This document shows, piece by piece, positions 5,766 to 13,209 of a DNA stretch of 16,154 bases. Origin of the DNA: Ferroglobus sp964463865 (GTDB lineage: Archaea; Halobacteriota; Archaeoglobi; Archaeoglobales; Archaeoglobaceae); NCBI GenBank assembly GCA_964463865.1, contig CAYXDX010000036.1, positions 1-16,154 of the forward strand, given 5' to 3'. Position numbers and translations under genes: made by a program. Under the pieces are notes generated by a model. It was given only the letters and a program-made list of their open reading frames with translations, was not told where the DNA came from and did not search any database. The first letter of the stretch is position 1. Each line of letters begins with the position of its first letter.

Positions 5766-6692
5766 ATGATGCTTCCAGATGTTCAACTCCTTGAGCCAGA
5801 AATTCCAATAGGTCTGAGCAGAGTTGGTGCGAGAGGAATAAAAAAGCTCGTTCAGGTGAAAAGAGATAAGAAAAGACCGATAATACTGATCTCCACTTTT
5901 GACGTGTTCGTAAACCTCCCCTCGAGTAGGAAGGGTGTCAACCTCAGCAGAAACTTCGAAGCCGTAGACGAGGTTATAGAAAGGCTAACGTGGGAGCCCG
6001 TGGAGAACGTGGAAGAGCTCGTCCTGAACATGACGGACGAACTTCTGGCGAGGCACGAATACGCGAGCGAAGCGGAGGTCAGAATGAAAGCAGAACTGAT
6101 ACTGAGAAAGAGGACGCCGACTTCAAACATAAAAACGCAGGAGGTTGTGAACATATTCTGCAACGCGAGAAAGAGCAGAGAAGGAAAGGAGAAAGTCATG
6201 ATCGGCGTTGAAGTGTTTGGAATAACCGTCTGCCCATGCGCTCAGGAACTCGTGCGAGCGGCTGCTGTGAGGAAACTCGAAAAAATAGTCGAGGACGACA
6301 AGCTATCCGAAATAATCAAGCTGATTCCGTTCGCCTCCCACAACCAGCGAGGTCGGGCGCTGATAATGATAGAGTCGAGAGAGGACTTCAGACCGAGAAT
6401 CGAGGACCTGATACAGATAGCCAAGAGTTCGATGAGCTACGAGGTGTTCGAAATCCTGAAGAGGAGCGACGAGCTTGAGGTCGTTGAAAGGGCTCACTTC
6501 AGACCGATGTTCGTAGAAGACAGCGTTAGATACATGGCGAAAGCCGTCGTGGAGACTTTCAAGGACGCTCCCGACGACGTAGAAGTCTACCTGAGGCAAT
6601 TAAACGAGGAAAGCATACACCAGCACGATGTCGTGGCTGAGAGAAGAGCGACGATCGGAGAGCTCAGAGATGAGCTCAGCAAAGGGTCTTAA
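5766..6692 (+). CDS. mptA: GTP cyclohydrolase MptA (archaeal FolE2-type)
   Basis: MptA is the Fe(II)-dependent enzyme that opens GTP to 7,8-dihydroneopterin 2',3'-cyclic phosphate, the first step toward methanopterin, the C1 carrier of Archaeoglobales and methanogens. The 308-residue protein is full length and has the family start DVQLLEPEIPIGLSRVGARG (5-24). It also has VCPCAQ with Cys156 and Cys158, SHNQRGRA with His202, and the late ESIHQHDV segment with His285 and His287, the candidate metal and catalytic residues. Two ATGs in a row open the frame at 5766 and 5769; either may be used and no Shine-Dalgarno separates them. The PLD-fold gene begins inside its last 23 bases, so the two are probably cotranscribed although their jobs look unrelated. 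Confidence 0.95.
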   Translation: MMLPDVQLLEPEIPIGLSRVGARGIKKLVQVKRDKKRPIILISTFDVFVNLPSSRKGVNLSRNFEAVDEVIERLTWEPVENVEELVLNMTDELLARHEYASEAEVRMKAELILRKRTPTSNIKTQEVVNIFCNARKSREGKEKVMIGVEVFGITVCPCAQELVRAAAVRKLEKIVEDDKLSEIIKLIPFASHNQRGRALIMIESREDFRPRIEDLIQIAKSSMSYEVFEILKRSDELEVVERAHFRPMFVEDSVRYMAKAVVETFKDAPDDVEVYLRQLNEESIHQHDVVAERRATIGELRDELSKGS

Positions 6693-8016
6693 GATCATCA
6701 TAATCTTCGCGCTGCTCATCGCCAAAGTTAGCGGAGAGATACTCGAAATCTACCCAAACCCGCGCGACGAAAATCAGGAATACGTAAAGATTCGTTGCAA
6801 CGAAACCTGCGTATTTACGGACTTCGAAAGCGAGTTCAAATTCGAGAAAGGCGTTCACTACATAGCGAGAAATTCGTCTGCTTTTAAAGAGAGGTTCGGA
6901 TTCTATCCAGATGCTGAGGGCATTTTGCTGTCAAATTCCGGAGAGGTCGTAGAGCTCGTCGACGGTAGCGCGACAGAGGTTTTCAACTGGGCGGACGTTT
7001 ACCTTGACGAGGGCGTGATATACTTTAAAAAAGACGGCAGGTGGGACTTCAGATACGAGGACTGGAGCTCGTTTAAGCACGTTTCAGATAACGTGTCCGG
7101 AGAGATCATAATATCCCCGTGCGAGTTCGTGCTGAACGGTTCGGGAATCGTGTATTCATACACTGTCTTCGACTTTGACTCGTTCGAAGGAAACTTTACC
7201 TTCGCCGTTGACGGCGACCCAGCAGGAGGGGTTCCGCTGAACGTGAAAGTTCTTGACGACAGGTTCGACGTCCACTACCTGAAGGCGAAGAGTTACAAAA
7301 GTTTCCACGCGAAGTTTGCCGTGGTAGGAAACAAAAGCGTAATAACGACGGAAAACTGGAAGTGGGATAAGAGGGGCGTAATAGTCGTCGTGAATAGCGA
7401 GAAGTTTTCGAACCTGCTGAAAAGAGTTTTCGAAAACGACCTTAAATATTCGGGAGACGCACCGAAGAGCTTCGGTAAATTCGTGAAATACGGGAAAGGA
7501 AAGGGAAAGAGGCTAAAATTCGAAGGTTACGCCGAACTGTACGTGTTGCCAGACGAGAACCCTATTTTCGATTTCGTAAAGAGTGCCAAAAGACGGCTGT
7601 TCATCGTTGCCCCCTCAATTGACTTCAGCGGTTTCGCCGCGCCGTTGCTCGACTCGATACTCGAAGCGAAAAGGAACGGTGCGGACGTAAAGGTTCTCGT
7701 GTCTTACGGAAGCGTCGAGTATCTGAAAAAATACGGTGTTGACGTGGGCAAGTTAGAGAGTCCTAAGATACACGGAAAGTTCATAGTCGCGGACGACTCC
7801 GTTCTGATCACCTCTGCAAACCTAAACGAATACGGTCTCAAGCTCAACAGAGAGGTCGCGGTTGTAATAAGAAACGAGGACGTCGCCGACTTCTTCTCGG
7901 AAGTTTTCATGGAAGACTTCAACGGCGGATTTAACGTGTATCACTATCTTTCTTTGACGATTTCGTCCGTGGGCTTCTTCTTAGCGGTTGTGCTCGTGTT
8001 GAGAAGGCTCCAGTAA
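6670..8016 (+). CDS. secreted, C-terminally anchored phospholipase-D-fold protein
   Basis: This 448-residue protein has an N-terminal signal sequence (about 7-21, KIIIIFALLIAKVSG). A segment LEIYPNPRDENQEYVKI (25-41) resembles the start of a lamin-tail-like beta domain. Two PLD-like halves follow, then a C-terminal membrane helix (about 425-443) ending LRRLQ. The second half has an intact HKD motif (His368, Lys370, Asp375, then TSANLN). The first has His213 and Lys215 but Gly220 in the Asp place, with TTENW in place of the usual SAN. The active part should face outside the cell, tethered to the membrane: a surface nuclease or lipase, substrate unknown. Start is ATG 6670; a longer reading from 6628 would bury the signal peptide. 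The 3' end overlaps convergent moeA by 36 bases. Confidence 0.82.
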   Translation: MSSAKGLKIIIIFALLIAKVSGEILEIYPNPRDENQEYVKIRCNETCVFTDFESEFKFEKGVHYIARNSSAFKERFGFYPDAEGILLSNSGEVVELVDGSATEVFNWADVYLDEGVIYFKKDGRWDFRYEDWSSFKHVSDNVSGEIIISPCEFVLNGSGIVYSYTVFDFDSFEGNFTFAVDGDPAGGVPLNVKVLDDRFDVHYLKAKSYKSFHAKFAVVGNKSVITTENWKWDKRGVIVVVNSEKFSNLLKRVFENDLKYSGDAPKSFGKFVKYGKGKGKRLKFEGYAELYVLPDENPIFDFVKSAKRRLFIVAPSIDFSGFAAPLLDSILEAKRNGADVKVLVSYGSVEYLKKYGVDVGKLESPKIHGKFIVADDSVLITSANLNEYGLKLNREVAVVIRNEDVADFFSEVFMEDFNGGFNVYHYLSLTISSVGFFLAVVLVLRRLQ

Positions 8017-9597
8017 CTTTTCAAACTCTGCTCGAATCGTTTCGTCTTTTGTCAGCAGGCTCACTGAGACTTTCCCGACCAACTCGCCGCTTACTTTAAA
8101 CCTCCTCGCAAAAGGCTCGACGAAGTATGCTCCGGTTACTTTTCCACTCTTCAGGAGGTAGATTAGCTGGTAGTGGTCTTTAACATACAGGTCAGCCTCG
8201 ACTCCGTAGCCAGAGACTGCACAAACTTTACCGCTCTCTCCGGAGAACACCACGTTCACGTCGTATTCGTCTCCTGGAGTCAGAGCAGCGTCCACGTTTC
8301 CTGCGGAGAATTCGGCGACAGCAAGAGACACGTTCTCAGTGAGGAAGTAGTGGTCAAGCGGCAAGAGTTTTAAAATGTCGAGTCCTGCAAACGCGTAATC
8401 GTGCGTCTTCGAAAATACGTAAACTCGCCTTTTCTCTCCCCTCTCAATTATTTCCTCGTTGTCGTGAATTTCCATGTAACCAGAAGCGTTCGCCATTGAC
8501 GTTACGGCTCCGGACCCTTTTTCGATCGGAAAAATCCTCCCGCCGGCGACGACGACAGGTAGCAGCTCTCTCCTACCCTCCGAGTATATTCTCTTCGCCA
8601 CCACACCATCGACGGTCCTCCTTTCCAACTTCCCGCCTACAGATTTGACCAGAACTGGCAGAACGAACTCGTGGAAGATCGTGAGAGCCGACGCCGGAAA
8701 ACCCGGCAAACCGAAGAGCGTCGCGTCGTTGATTTTAGCAACGAGAAACGGTTTTCCCGGCTTGACGCTCACGCCGTGGAACAAAATTTCTCCGACCTCT
8801 TTCACAGCTTCGACGAGAAGGTCCTTCTCTCCAGCAGATGTCGCTCCCGAGGTTATGATCACGGAATATTTTTCGGCAGCTTTTAAAATGCTCTCACTCA
8901 TTACTTCCACGTCGTCCTTCAGAATTCCGAGGAATTCTGCCGAAAATCCGTAGTTCCTGAGATGTGCCGTCAGAACCGCTCCGTTTACGTCGTAAATTTT
9001 ACCGAATTCGAGTTTTTGCCCAGGCAGGACTATTTCGTTCCCCGTGCTAAACACGGCTGTTTTCACATCCACGATCGCCACTTCGCTGAATCCGAGACCG
9101 GACAAAAGGGCTATTTTCTCAGGAGTAATCCGCTCTCCTTTTTTTACGATGAGGTCGCCCTCAGAGACGTCCGAACCCTTCGCCATCACGTTTTCCTTCG
9201 GCGCCACTGCCTTCTTTACAAAAACGAATTCTCCACTTTCTTCAGTGTTTTCCACCATCACAACGGCGTCGCAATTCGAAGGAACGATCGCGCCAGTAGA
9301 CACTTTCACGCATTCTCCTTTATTCAACGAGATTCGCTTGTTCTCGCCCGCCTCAATCTTGCCCACGATTTTGAGCTTCACCGGACTTTTCTCGCTCGCC
9401 AACGTTACGTCTTCGGAGATTACGGCGTAACCGTCTCTTGTAGACCTGCTAAACGGCGGTAAGTCCATTGGAGCGAAAACGTCTTCCGCAGCGTATTTAC
9501 CGAACGCTTCGAAAAGAGGAACAACTTTTTTCGACGCATTAACTTCGATCGCGTCGAGAATTCCCTTAGCTTCGTCTACCGATATCAGCTTTCTCAC
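7981..9597 (-). CDS. moeA: molybdopterin molybdenumtransferase MoeA with C-terminal extension
   Basis: MoeA inserts molybdate or tungstate into adenylylated molybdopterin to make the active cofactor. Residues 1-395 are a complete MoeA: PFSRSTRDGYAV (48-59), STGAIVPSNCDAVVMVE (100-116), FSTGNEIV (183-190), SGATSAGEKD (250-259; most read SGGxSxGxxD) and the PGKPFLVAK...FGLPGFPASAL stretch (280-294). Residues 396-538 form an extra domain of about 140 residues with alternating strands and helices. Many archaeal MoeAs carry a periplasmic-binding-protein-like domain there, and this looks like a short or diverged form. The GTG start at 9597 is supported by a TATA element at leaderless distance overlapping the S8e stop. 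Archaeoglobales need molybdenum or tungsten for formylmethanofuran dehydrogenase and related enzymes. Confidence 0.92.
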   Translation of the reverse strand: MRKLISVDEAKGILDAIEVNASKKVVPLFEAFGKYAAEDVFAPMDLPPFSRSTRDGYAVISEDVTLASEKSPVKLKIVGKIEAGENKRISLNKGECVKVSTGAIVPSNCDAVVMVENTEESGEFVFVKKAVAPKENVMAKGSDVSEGDLIVKKGERITPEKIALLSGLGFSEVAIVDVKTAVFSTGNEIVLPGQKLEFGKIYDVNGAVLTAHLRNYGFSAEFLGILKDDVEVMSESILKAAEKYSVIITSGATSAGEKDLLVEAVKEVGEILFHGVSVKPGKPFLVAKINDATLFGLPGFPASALTIFHEFVLPVLVKSVGGKLERRTVDGVVAKRIYSEGRRELLPVVVAGGRIFPIEKGSGAVTSMANASGYMEIHDNEEIIERGEKRRVYVFSKTHDYAFAGLDILKLLPLDHYFLTENVSLAVAEFSAGNVDAALTPGDEYDVNVVFSGESGKVCAVSGYGVEADLYVKDHYQLIYLLKSGKVTGAYFVEPFARRFKVSGELVGKVSVSLLTKDETIRAEFEKLLEPSQHEHNR

Positions 9598-9621
9598 AAA
9601 TAAGGATTTTAATCGTCAAGC

Positions 9622-9632
9622 TATTTAAAAAT
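9622..9632 (-). promoter_or_regulatory. TATA element of moeA, touching the S8e stop
   Basis: The minus strand reads TTTTTAAATAG, centred about 30 bases before the moeA GTG. The transcript would start a few bases before the start codon. The element touches the last base of the S8e stop codon. Confidence 0.5.
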
Positions 9633-10018
9633 TAGCTCGCCTGCTCGATCAAAACTGCGTTGATTATCCCCTCCTGGCTCGGCCTGTTCGTTACCTTCGC
9701 CAGACCGACGCTCGTCTTTATTATAGCTCCCTTGGTTATCACGTTTCTCCTCGCGTAGTGCATGTGAGCCTTGTTTTCGACAACGCTCTCAATTTCAGCC
9801 TTCACAACTCTGCCTTCAGACGGAACGAAAACGTTGGCAAACTTGTCGGCGAAGAGCTTGATCTTGTAATTTCCGCCCCTAACTCTGACTTTCTTTATCT
9901 TCCTCTCCCCGACGTGGGTTTCCGCAGGCTCTCTACCGAGTTCGTATTTCCTCTTCTTCCTGTGAGGTCTGTAAAGCCCTCCCGTAGGTTTCCTCCTGCT
10001 CCTCCCCTGCCAGATCAT
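9632..10018 (-). CDS. rps8e: 30S ribosomal protein S8e
   Basis: S8e is an archaeal and eukaryotic small-subunit protein with no bacterial counterpart. The 128 residues match the family from start to end. The basic N-terminus MIWQGRSRRKPTGGLYRPHRKKRKYELGREP holds the conserved KPTGG signature (11-15). A beta-rich middle follows (VRVRGGNYKIKLF), and the end ITKGAIIKTSVGLAKVTNRPSQEGIINAVLIE is the second family block. Length is usual for archaea. The ATG at 10018 has a near-perfect Shine-Dalgarno, AGGAGGTG, five bases upstream, unlike the leaderless genes around it. It has its own TATA element and is followed at once by moeA, which has its own promoter. Confidence 0.97.
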   Translation of the reverse strand: MIWQGRSRRKPTGGLYRPHRKKRKYELGREPAETHVGERKIKKVRVRGGNYKIKLFADKFANVFVPSEGRVVKAEIESVVENKAHMHYARRNVITKGAIIKTSVGLAKVTNRPSQEGIINAVLIEQAS

Positions 10019-10052
10019 TGTTGCACCTCCTGAAGAGTTCGGTTGCCCGCTC

Positions 10053-10063
10053 TATTTAAATAA
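10053..10063 (-). promoter_or_regulatory. TATA element of rps8e
   Basis: TATTTAAATAA on the plus strand (TTATTTAAATA on the minus) predicts a start near 10032, just before the strong Shine-Dalgarno at 10024-10031. Confidence 0.55.
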
Positions 10064-10081
10064 TTTGTGCCATGAGTAAAG

Positions 10082-10090
10082 AATTTAATT
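10082..10090 (+). promoter_or_regulatory. TATA element of the box C/D RNA
   Basis: AATTTAATT is centred about 23-25 bases before the start of the terminal stem of the box C/D RNA (10109), as expected for an independent promoter. Confidence 0.4.
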
Positions 10091-10108
10091 CCTTGGCAAA
10101 ACATTGAA

Positions 10109-10167
10109 AGGGCGATGATGAAAGGGCCCCTCTGAAGAAATGATGAAGGTCTTGAGTTCTGAGCCTT
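10109..10167 (+). ncRNA. box C/D guide sRNA (2'-O-methylation)
   Basis: All four boxes are exact: C ATGATGA (10115-10121), D' CTGA (10132-10135), C' ATGATGA (10140-10146) and D CTGA (10159-10162). The D'-C' spacer is four bases and the guides are 10 bases (10122-10131) and 12 bases (10147-10158), the compact layout of archaeal sRNAs bound by L7Ae, Nop5 and fibrillarin. Flanks AGGGC and GCCTT can close a five-pair terminal stem, one pair being G-U. By the rule that the base paired to the fifth position before D or D' is methylated, the D guide predicts AACTCAAGACCT with the C at position 5 as target, and the D' guide predicts AGGGGCCCTT with the G at position 5. It sits between divergent rps8e and ccmE. 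Confidence 0.9.
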
Positions 10168-10185
10168 ACTAATCTGAAAGTAAAA

Positions 10186-10197
10186 CTTTAATAAAAA
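10186..10197 (+). promoter_or_regulatory. TATA element of ccmE-ccmF
   Basis: CTTTAATAAAAAA (10186-10198) lies 30-42 bases before the TTG start of ccmE. It predicts a short leader containing GAGGTG. Confidence 0.5.
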
Positions 10198-10227
10198 AGC
10201 CGTTCGAGTTCGTCAGAGGTGAGGCGT

Positions 10228-10593
10228 TTGAAAACGAACGTAAAGGTGATAATAGGCATTTCGCTCATAGCGTTTTCGATAGCCCTGGCACTCGCGTTCA
10301 AAAGCAACATTTCTCCTTACCTCACGGTGTCAGAAGTCGTCAAAAGAGGAGAAGCCTACAACGTTCAGGTGAACGGAACGATAGTCCCGAACTCGACGAC
10401 TTTTTACCAAGAAAACAACACGAGGGTGTTTCTGCTCACAGACGGCAAGGAAGTCATCAAGGTCGTTTACAAGGGCGCTGTGGCAAACTACCAGGAGGGT
10501 ATTCCGGCAGTCGTGGTGGGAGACTACAAGAACGGAGTCTTTTACGCGAAAAAGCTCCTGCTGAAGTGTCCGAGCAAATACCAGACGGAGTGA
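10228..10593 (+). CDS. ccmE: heme chaperone CcmE, Cys type (CxxxY)
   Basis: CcmE carries heme covalently outside the membrane and hands it to the CcmF ligase that builds c-type cytochromes. This 121-residue protein has one N-terminal membrane helix (about 7-23) and then a small OB-fold domain: VSEVVKRGEAYNVQVNGTIV, FLLTDGKEVIKVVYKG, VVVGDYKNGVFYAKKLLLKCPSKY. The heme-binding motif at the end is Cys114-Pro-Ser-Lys-Tyr118, the C-x-x-x-Y form known from archaea and some sulfate reducers, in place of the common H-x-x-x-Y. I prefer TTG 10228 as the start, since GAGGTG (10216-10221) fits it six bases upstream; an in-frame GTG at 10219 would use up that site. ccmF follows after 6 bases. Confidence 0.9.
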   Translation: MKTNVKVIIGISLIAFSIALALAFKSNISPYLTVSEVVKRGEAYNVQVNGTIVPNSTTFYQENNTRVFLLTDGKEVIKVVYKGAVANYQEGIPAVVVGDYKNGVFYAKKLLLKCPSKYQTE

Positions 10594-10599
10594 TGCTGA

Positions 10600-12423
10600 A
10601 TGGACGTCGGATACATCCTTGTGCTGCTCGGGGCTTTGAGTTCAGCTTATGCAACATACTCCTTCTTCCTCGGAGCGAGGAGTGACGGGAAAAGAGCTTT
10701 AAAATTGCTTTCCCGGGCAGAGACGTCGACAATTCTTTCGGCGCTCTTCTTTTTTCTGTCGTTTTTAACTCTCACCTACTACTTCATCGTTCACGACTTC
10801 AGCTACTACTACGTTTACCGGTATTCCGACACGAAGCTGAGCCTCGAATACCTGATAAGCGCGGTGTGGGCTGGCAGAGAGGGGTCGCTACTGCTCTGGG
10901 TCGTGTATATAGCGATACTCAACGTCGTAGCGTTGAAGGTTGACTCGAAAGACAGAGTTCTCGCGTTAACGCTCGCGATAACGAACTGCTTCATATTCGC
11001 GCTGTCGTTACTTCTCCTCACGGTGTCGAATCCTTTCGTAAAGCTCGACTTCTCACCTCCCGAAGGTTACGGATTGAACCCTCTGCTGAGAACCCCAGAA
11101 ATGGCGCTCCATCCACCTACGATATTCTTGGGATACGCGGCAGGGATTTTCCCGTTCGCCTACGCGGTGGCTTCCGTGCAATTGCGGGAGAGGTGGGAAA
11201 AGAGAGTCAGGTTCTGGACTCTCGTGACGTGGATTTTCCTGTCCATCGGGATCTTTCTTGGGGGCTGGTGGGCTTACAAAACGCTCGGATGGGGTGGATT
11301 CTGGGCGTGGGATCCGGTTGAGAACGCGTCGCTGCTTCCGTGGATTTCGGCAACTGCTCTACTTCACGGGATAATGCGAAAGAGGTTCGAGGCTCTGAAC
11401 TACTACCTCGCACTTTCCACAGCAGCACTAATAGTGCTCGCGACGTTCATAACGAGGAGCGGAATAATCGAAAGCGTCCACGCCTTCGGCAAAAATCCCG
11501 AGGGGCCGATATACTTACTCTACATAGCACTCTTAATAGCGATCGGAACGATAGTCGAAAGGAGGGTCAAGCTGTCAGCAAACGTAGACGTGAGTCAGCT
11601 AAAAGACACGACGATATTCGCCGAGATAGTCATACTCCTTCTGTCCCTCGTGACGATCCTCCTCGGAACGCTGGCACCAGCGCTTTTCAACGTCTCCGTA
11701 AACAGAACCTACTACGACAAACTGGAGATTCCGCTCGGAACAGTTTTAGTCGTCCTTCTCGGAATATGCGTAAGCCTGGACTGGAAGTTTAACAGAGGCG
11801 TTTTCGTAAGGAGGGTAAAATACTCCGCGTTAGCAGGAGTTCTGGCGTTTTTATTAAGCTTCTTCGCGACGAAACTCCTCGTCGCGAGCGTCGGTGCCGG
11901 AATCTTTGCCTTCTCGTTGATACCTCACGTCGCGACTCTCAAAAAAGCGGACGTCAAGAATCCAAGGAAGCTTGGAGGATACGTCGCGCACATCGGCCTC
12001 TTGCTGCTGTTCATTGGAGTCATGGGCTCTTGGATTTACGAAGAGCACTATCAGAACGTCAGGCTTGAAGTCGGTAGCACGACGAAAGTCGGCAACTACG
12101 AATTCGTGCTCAAAGACATTCACTTCCGAGAAGACCCGGAGAAGTTCGAAGCGATAGCAAAAATAGAGGTATACGAAAACGGAAGACTTGTAGCCGTATT
12201 GGAGCCGACCCAAAAAGTATACAAGCTAACGAGAGAGGACAGAGTCGTGTCTGGCGTCGCTATAGAGACTACGCCGTTAAAAGATTATTACGTGGCTCTC
12301 AGCAGCGTCGGAAGGGATTTCGTTTTCGTAGAGCTATACGTCGTTCCGCTCGTAAGTTTCGTCTGGCTCGGATCGATCGCGATGATCGTGGGAGGAGTGA
12401 TATCGGCAAGAAAAGAGGTTTAA
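10600..12423 (+). CDS. ccmF: cytochrome c heme lyase subunit CcmF
   Basis: CcmF is the integral membrane heme ligase that attaches heme from CcmE to CxxCH sites of apocytochromes outside the cell membrane. The 607-residue protein is full length with roughly fourteen hydrophobic segments. The WWD heme-binding signature is at 231-248 (WGGFWAWDPVENASLLPW). Flanking elements include HPPTIFLGYA with His171 and LLHGIM with His256; a late histidine near 464 lies in GGYVAHIGLLLLFIGVMGSW. The C-terminal part before the last helix is a beta-rich extracytoplasmic domain. The ATG sits six bases after the ccmE stop, so the pair is one operon. No ccmA, ccmB, ccmC or ccmG is next to them in this window. Its stop overlaps the convergent rpoD stop. 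Confidence 0.95.
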   Translation: MDVGYILVLLGALSSAYATYSFFLGARSDGKRALKLLSRAETSTILSALFFFLSFLTLTYYFIVHDFSYYYVYRYSDTKLSLEYLISAVWAGREGSLLLWVVYIAILNVVALKVDSKDRVLALTLAITNCFIFALSLLLLTVSNPFVKLDFSPPEGYGLNPLLRTPEMALHPPTIFLGYAAGIFPFAYAVASVQLRERWEKRVRFWTLVTWIFLSIGIFLGGWWAYKTLGWGGFWAWDPVENASLLPWISATALLHGIMRKRFEALNYYLALSTAALIVLATFITRSGIIESVHAFGKNPEGPIYLLYIALLIAIGTIVERRVKLSANVDVSQLKDTTIFAEIVILLLSLVTILLGTLAPALFNVSVNRTYYDKLEIPLGTVLVVLLGICVSLDWKFNRGVFVRRVKYSALAGVLAFLLSFFATKLLVASVGAGIFAFSLIPHVATLKKADVKNPRKLGGYVAHIGLLLLFIGVMGSWIYEEHYQNVRLEVGSTTKVGNYEFVLKDIHFREDPEKFEAIAKIEVYENGRLVAVLEPTQKVYKLTREDRVVSGVAIETTPLKDYYVALSSVGRDFVFVELYVVPLVSFVWLGSIAMIVGGVISARKEV

Positions 12424-13208
12424 ACGAGCTCCTCCAAGATTTTGTTTACTTCCTCAGCTTTTTCCTTTAAAATTTCGAGCGCCTTTCTTACGACGACCCT
12501 CACAGGAAGCTGCCCCACCGCTTCGACAGTAAACAAGAAGTCGTTCGTCTCGTCGACGATTATAGCATTTCTTTCGCAGACCCTGACGCAATCCCTACAC
12601 ATCGAACAGGAGAGTTCGTCTCTGACTTCTATCTTTCCGTTCTCATTTACGAGGACGCCCCTAGGACAGATGTCCACGCACTTCAGACATAGGTTGCAGT
12701 CGTCAGTTACCGTGATCTTCGGAATTATCTTGTAAGCGCATATCGACACTGGCTGAAACTTCGCGTGCTCCCTCCCAGTTCCGAGTCTCGCTACCGCTTC
12801 AATCATCAGCTGCTGACCTTCGAAAAGCTCGACTATGGGAATGTTATCGTAAACCGGTCTGACGTCGGGGTCGTCGGAGATTAAATCGCCCGAGTATACG
12901 ACCTTCGGCCCCTCAACGTTCAACCTCAGGGAGACCTGACAGTTCGGGCAACCCTCTCCACCGCAAACGCACTTGTCCTGAAAGTTGTACTTCTCCAAGT
13001 CTGTTTTCAGAGGAATCAAGCCGATCCTGTGGGCTATTATTTCGTCGTAGAGCAGAGACGTGTTCAGGTAGAAGTCCACGTAGTCCACTGCCATCGTCGG
13101 AACCAAGCTCTTCATCGCTCTTCTCCAAGCGTTTGCAAAAACGTAATCGGAATCCCTCAAAATAAATTTAATTTTGAGTTCGTCTTCAGAAATTATTTCA
13201 ACCTTCAT
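12420..13208 (-). CDS. rpoD: DNA-directed RNA polymerase subunit D with two [4Fe-4S] motifs
   Basis: RpoD is the archaeal counterpart of half the bacterial alpha dimer; with subunit L it nucleates RNA polymerase assembly. The 262-residue protein has the alpha-like dimerisation region at both ends (DSDYVFANAWRRAMKSLVPTMAVD, 19-42; FLFTVEAVGQLPVRVVVRKALEIL, about 224-247). A ferredoxin-like insert carries two full clusters: Cys171, 174, 177, 181 and Cys201, 204, 207, 211. A further Cys group (80, 82, 87, 90) may bind zinc. Two-cluster D subunits are known in some Euryarchaeota such as Methanosarcina. The start is ATG 13208, one base after the S11 stop and behind a GGAGAGTG site; a longer reading from 13280 only overlaps S11. 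It ends the S13-S4-S11-RpoD operon. Confidence 0.96.
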   Translation of the reverse strand: MKVEIISEDELKIKFILRDSDYVFANAWRRAMKSLVPTMAVDYVDFYLNTSLLYDEIIAHRIGLIPLKTDLEKYNFQDKCVCGGEGCPNCQVSLRLNVEGPKVVYSGDLISDDPDVRPVYDNIPIVELFEGQQLMIEAVARLGTGREHAKFQPVSICAYKIIPKITVTDDCNLCLKCVDICPRGVLVNENGKIEVRDELSCSMCRDCVRVCERNAIIVDETNDFLFTVEAVGQLPVRVVVRKALEILKEKAEEVNKILEELV

Positions 13209-13209
13209 T

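Noticed and set aside
8962..9462. A 166-codon plus-strand open frame
   Set aside because: It lies opposite conserved parts of moeA and shows no domain or ribosome site.
11340..11792. A 150-codon plus-strand open frame
   Set aside because: It is inside ccmF in another frame and is rich in Arg and Ser, as shadow frames are here.
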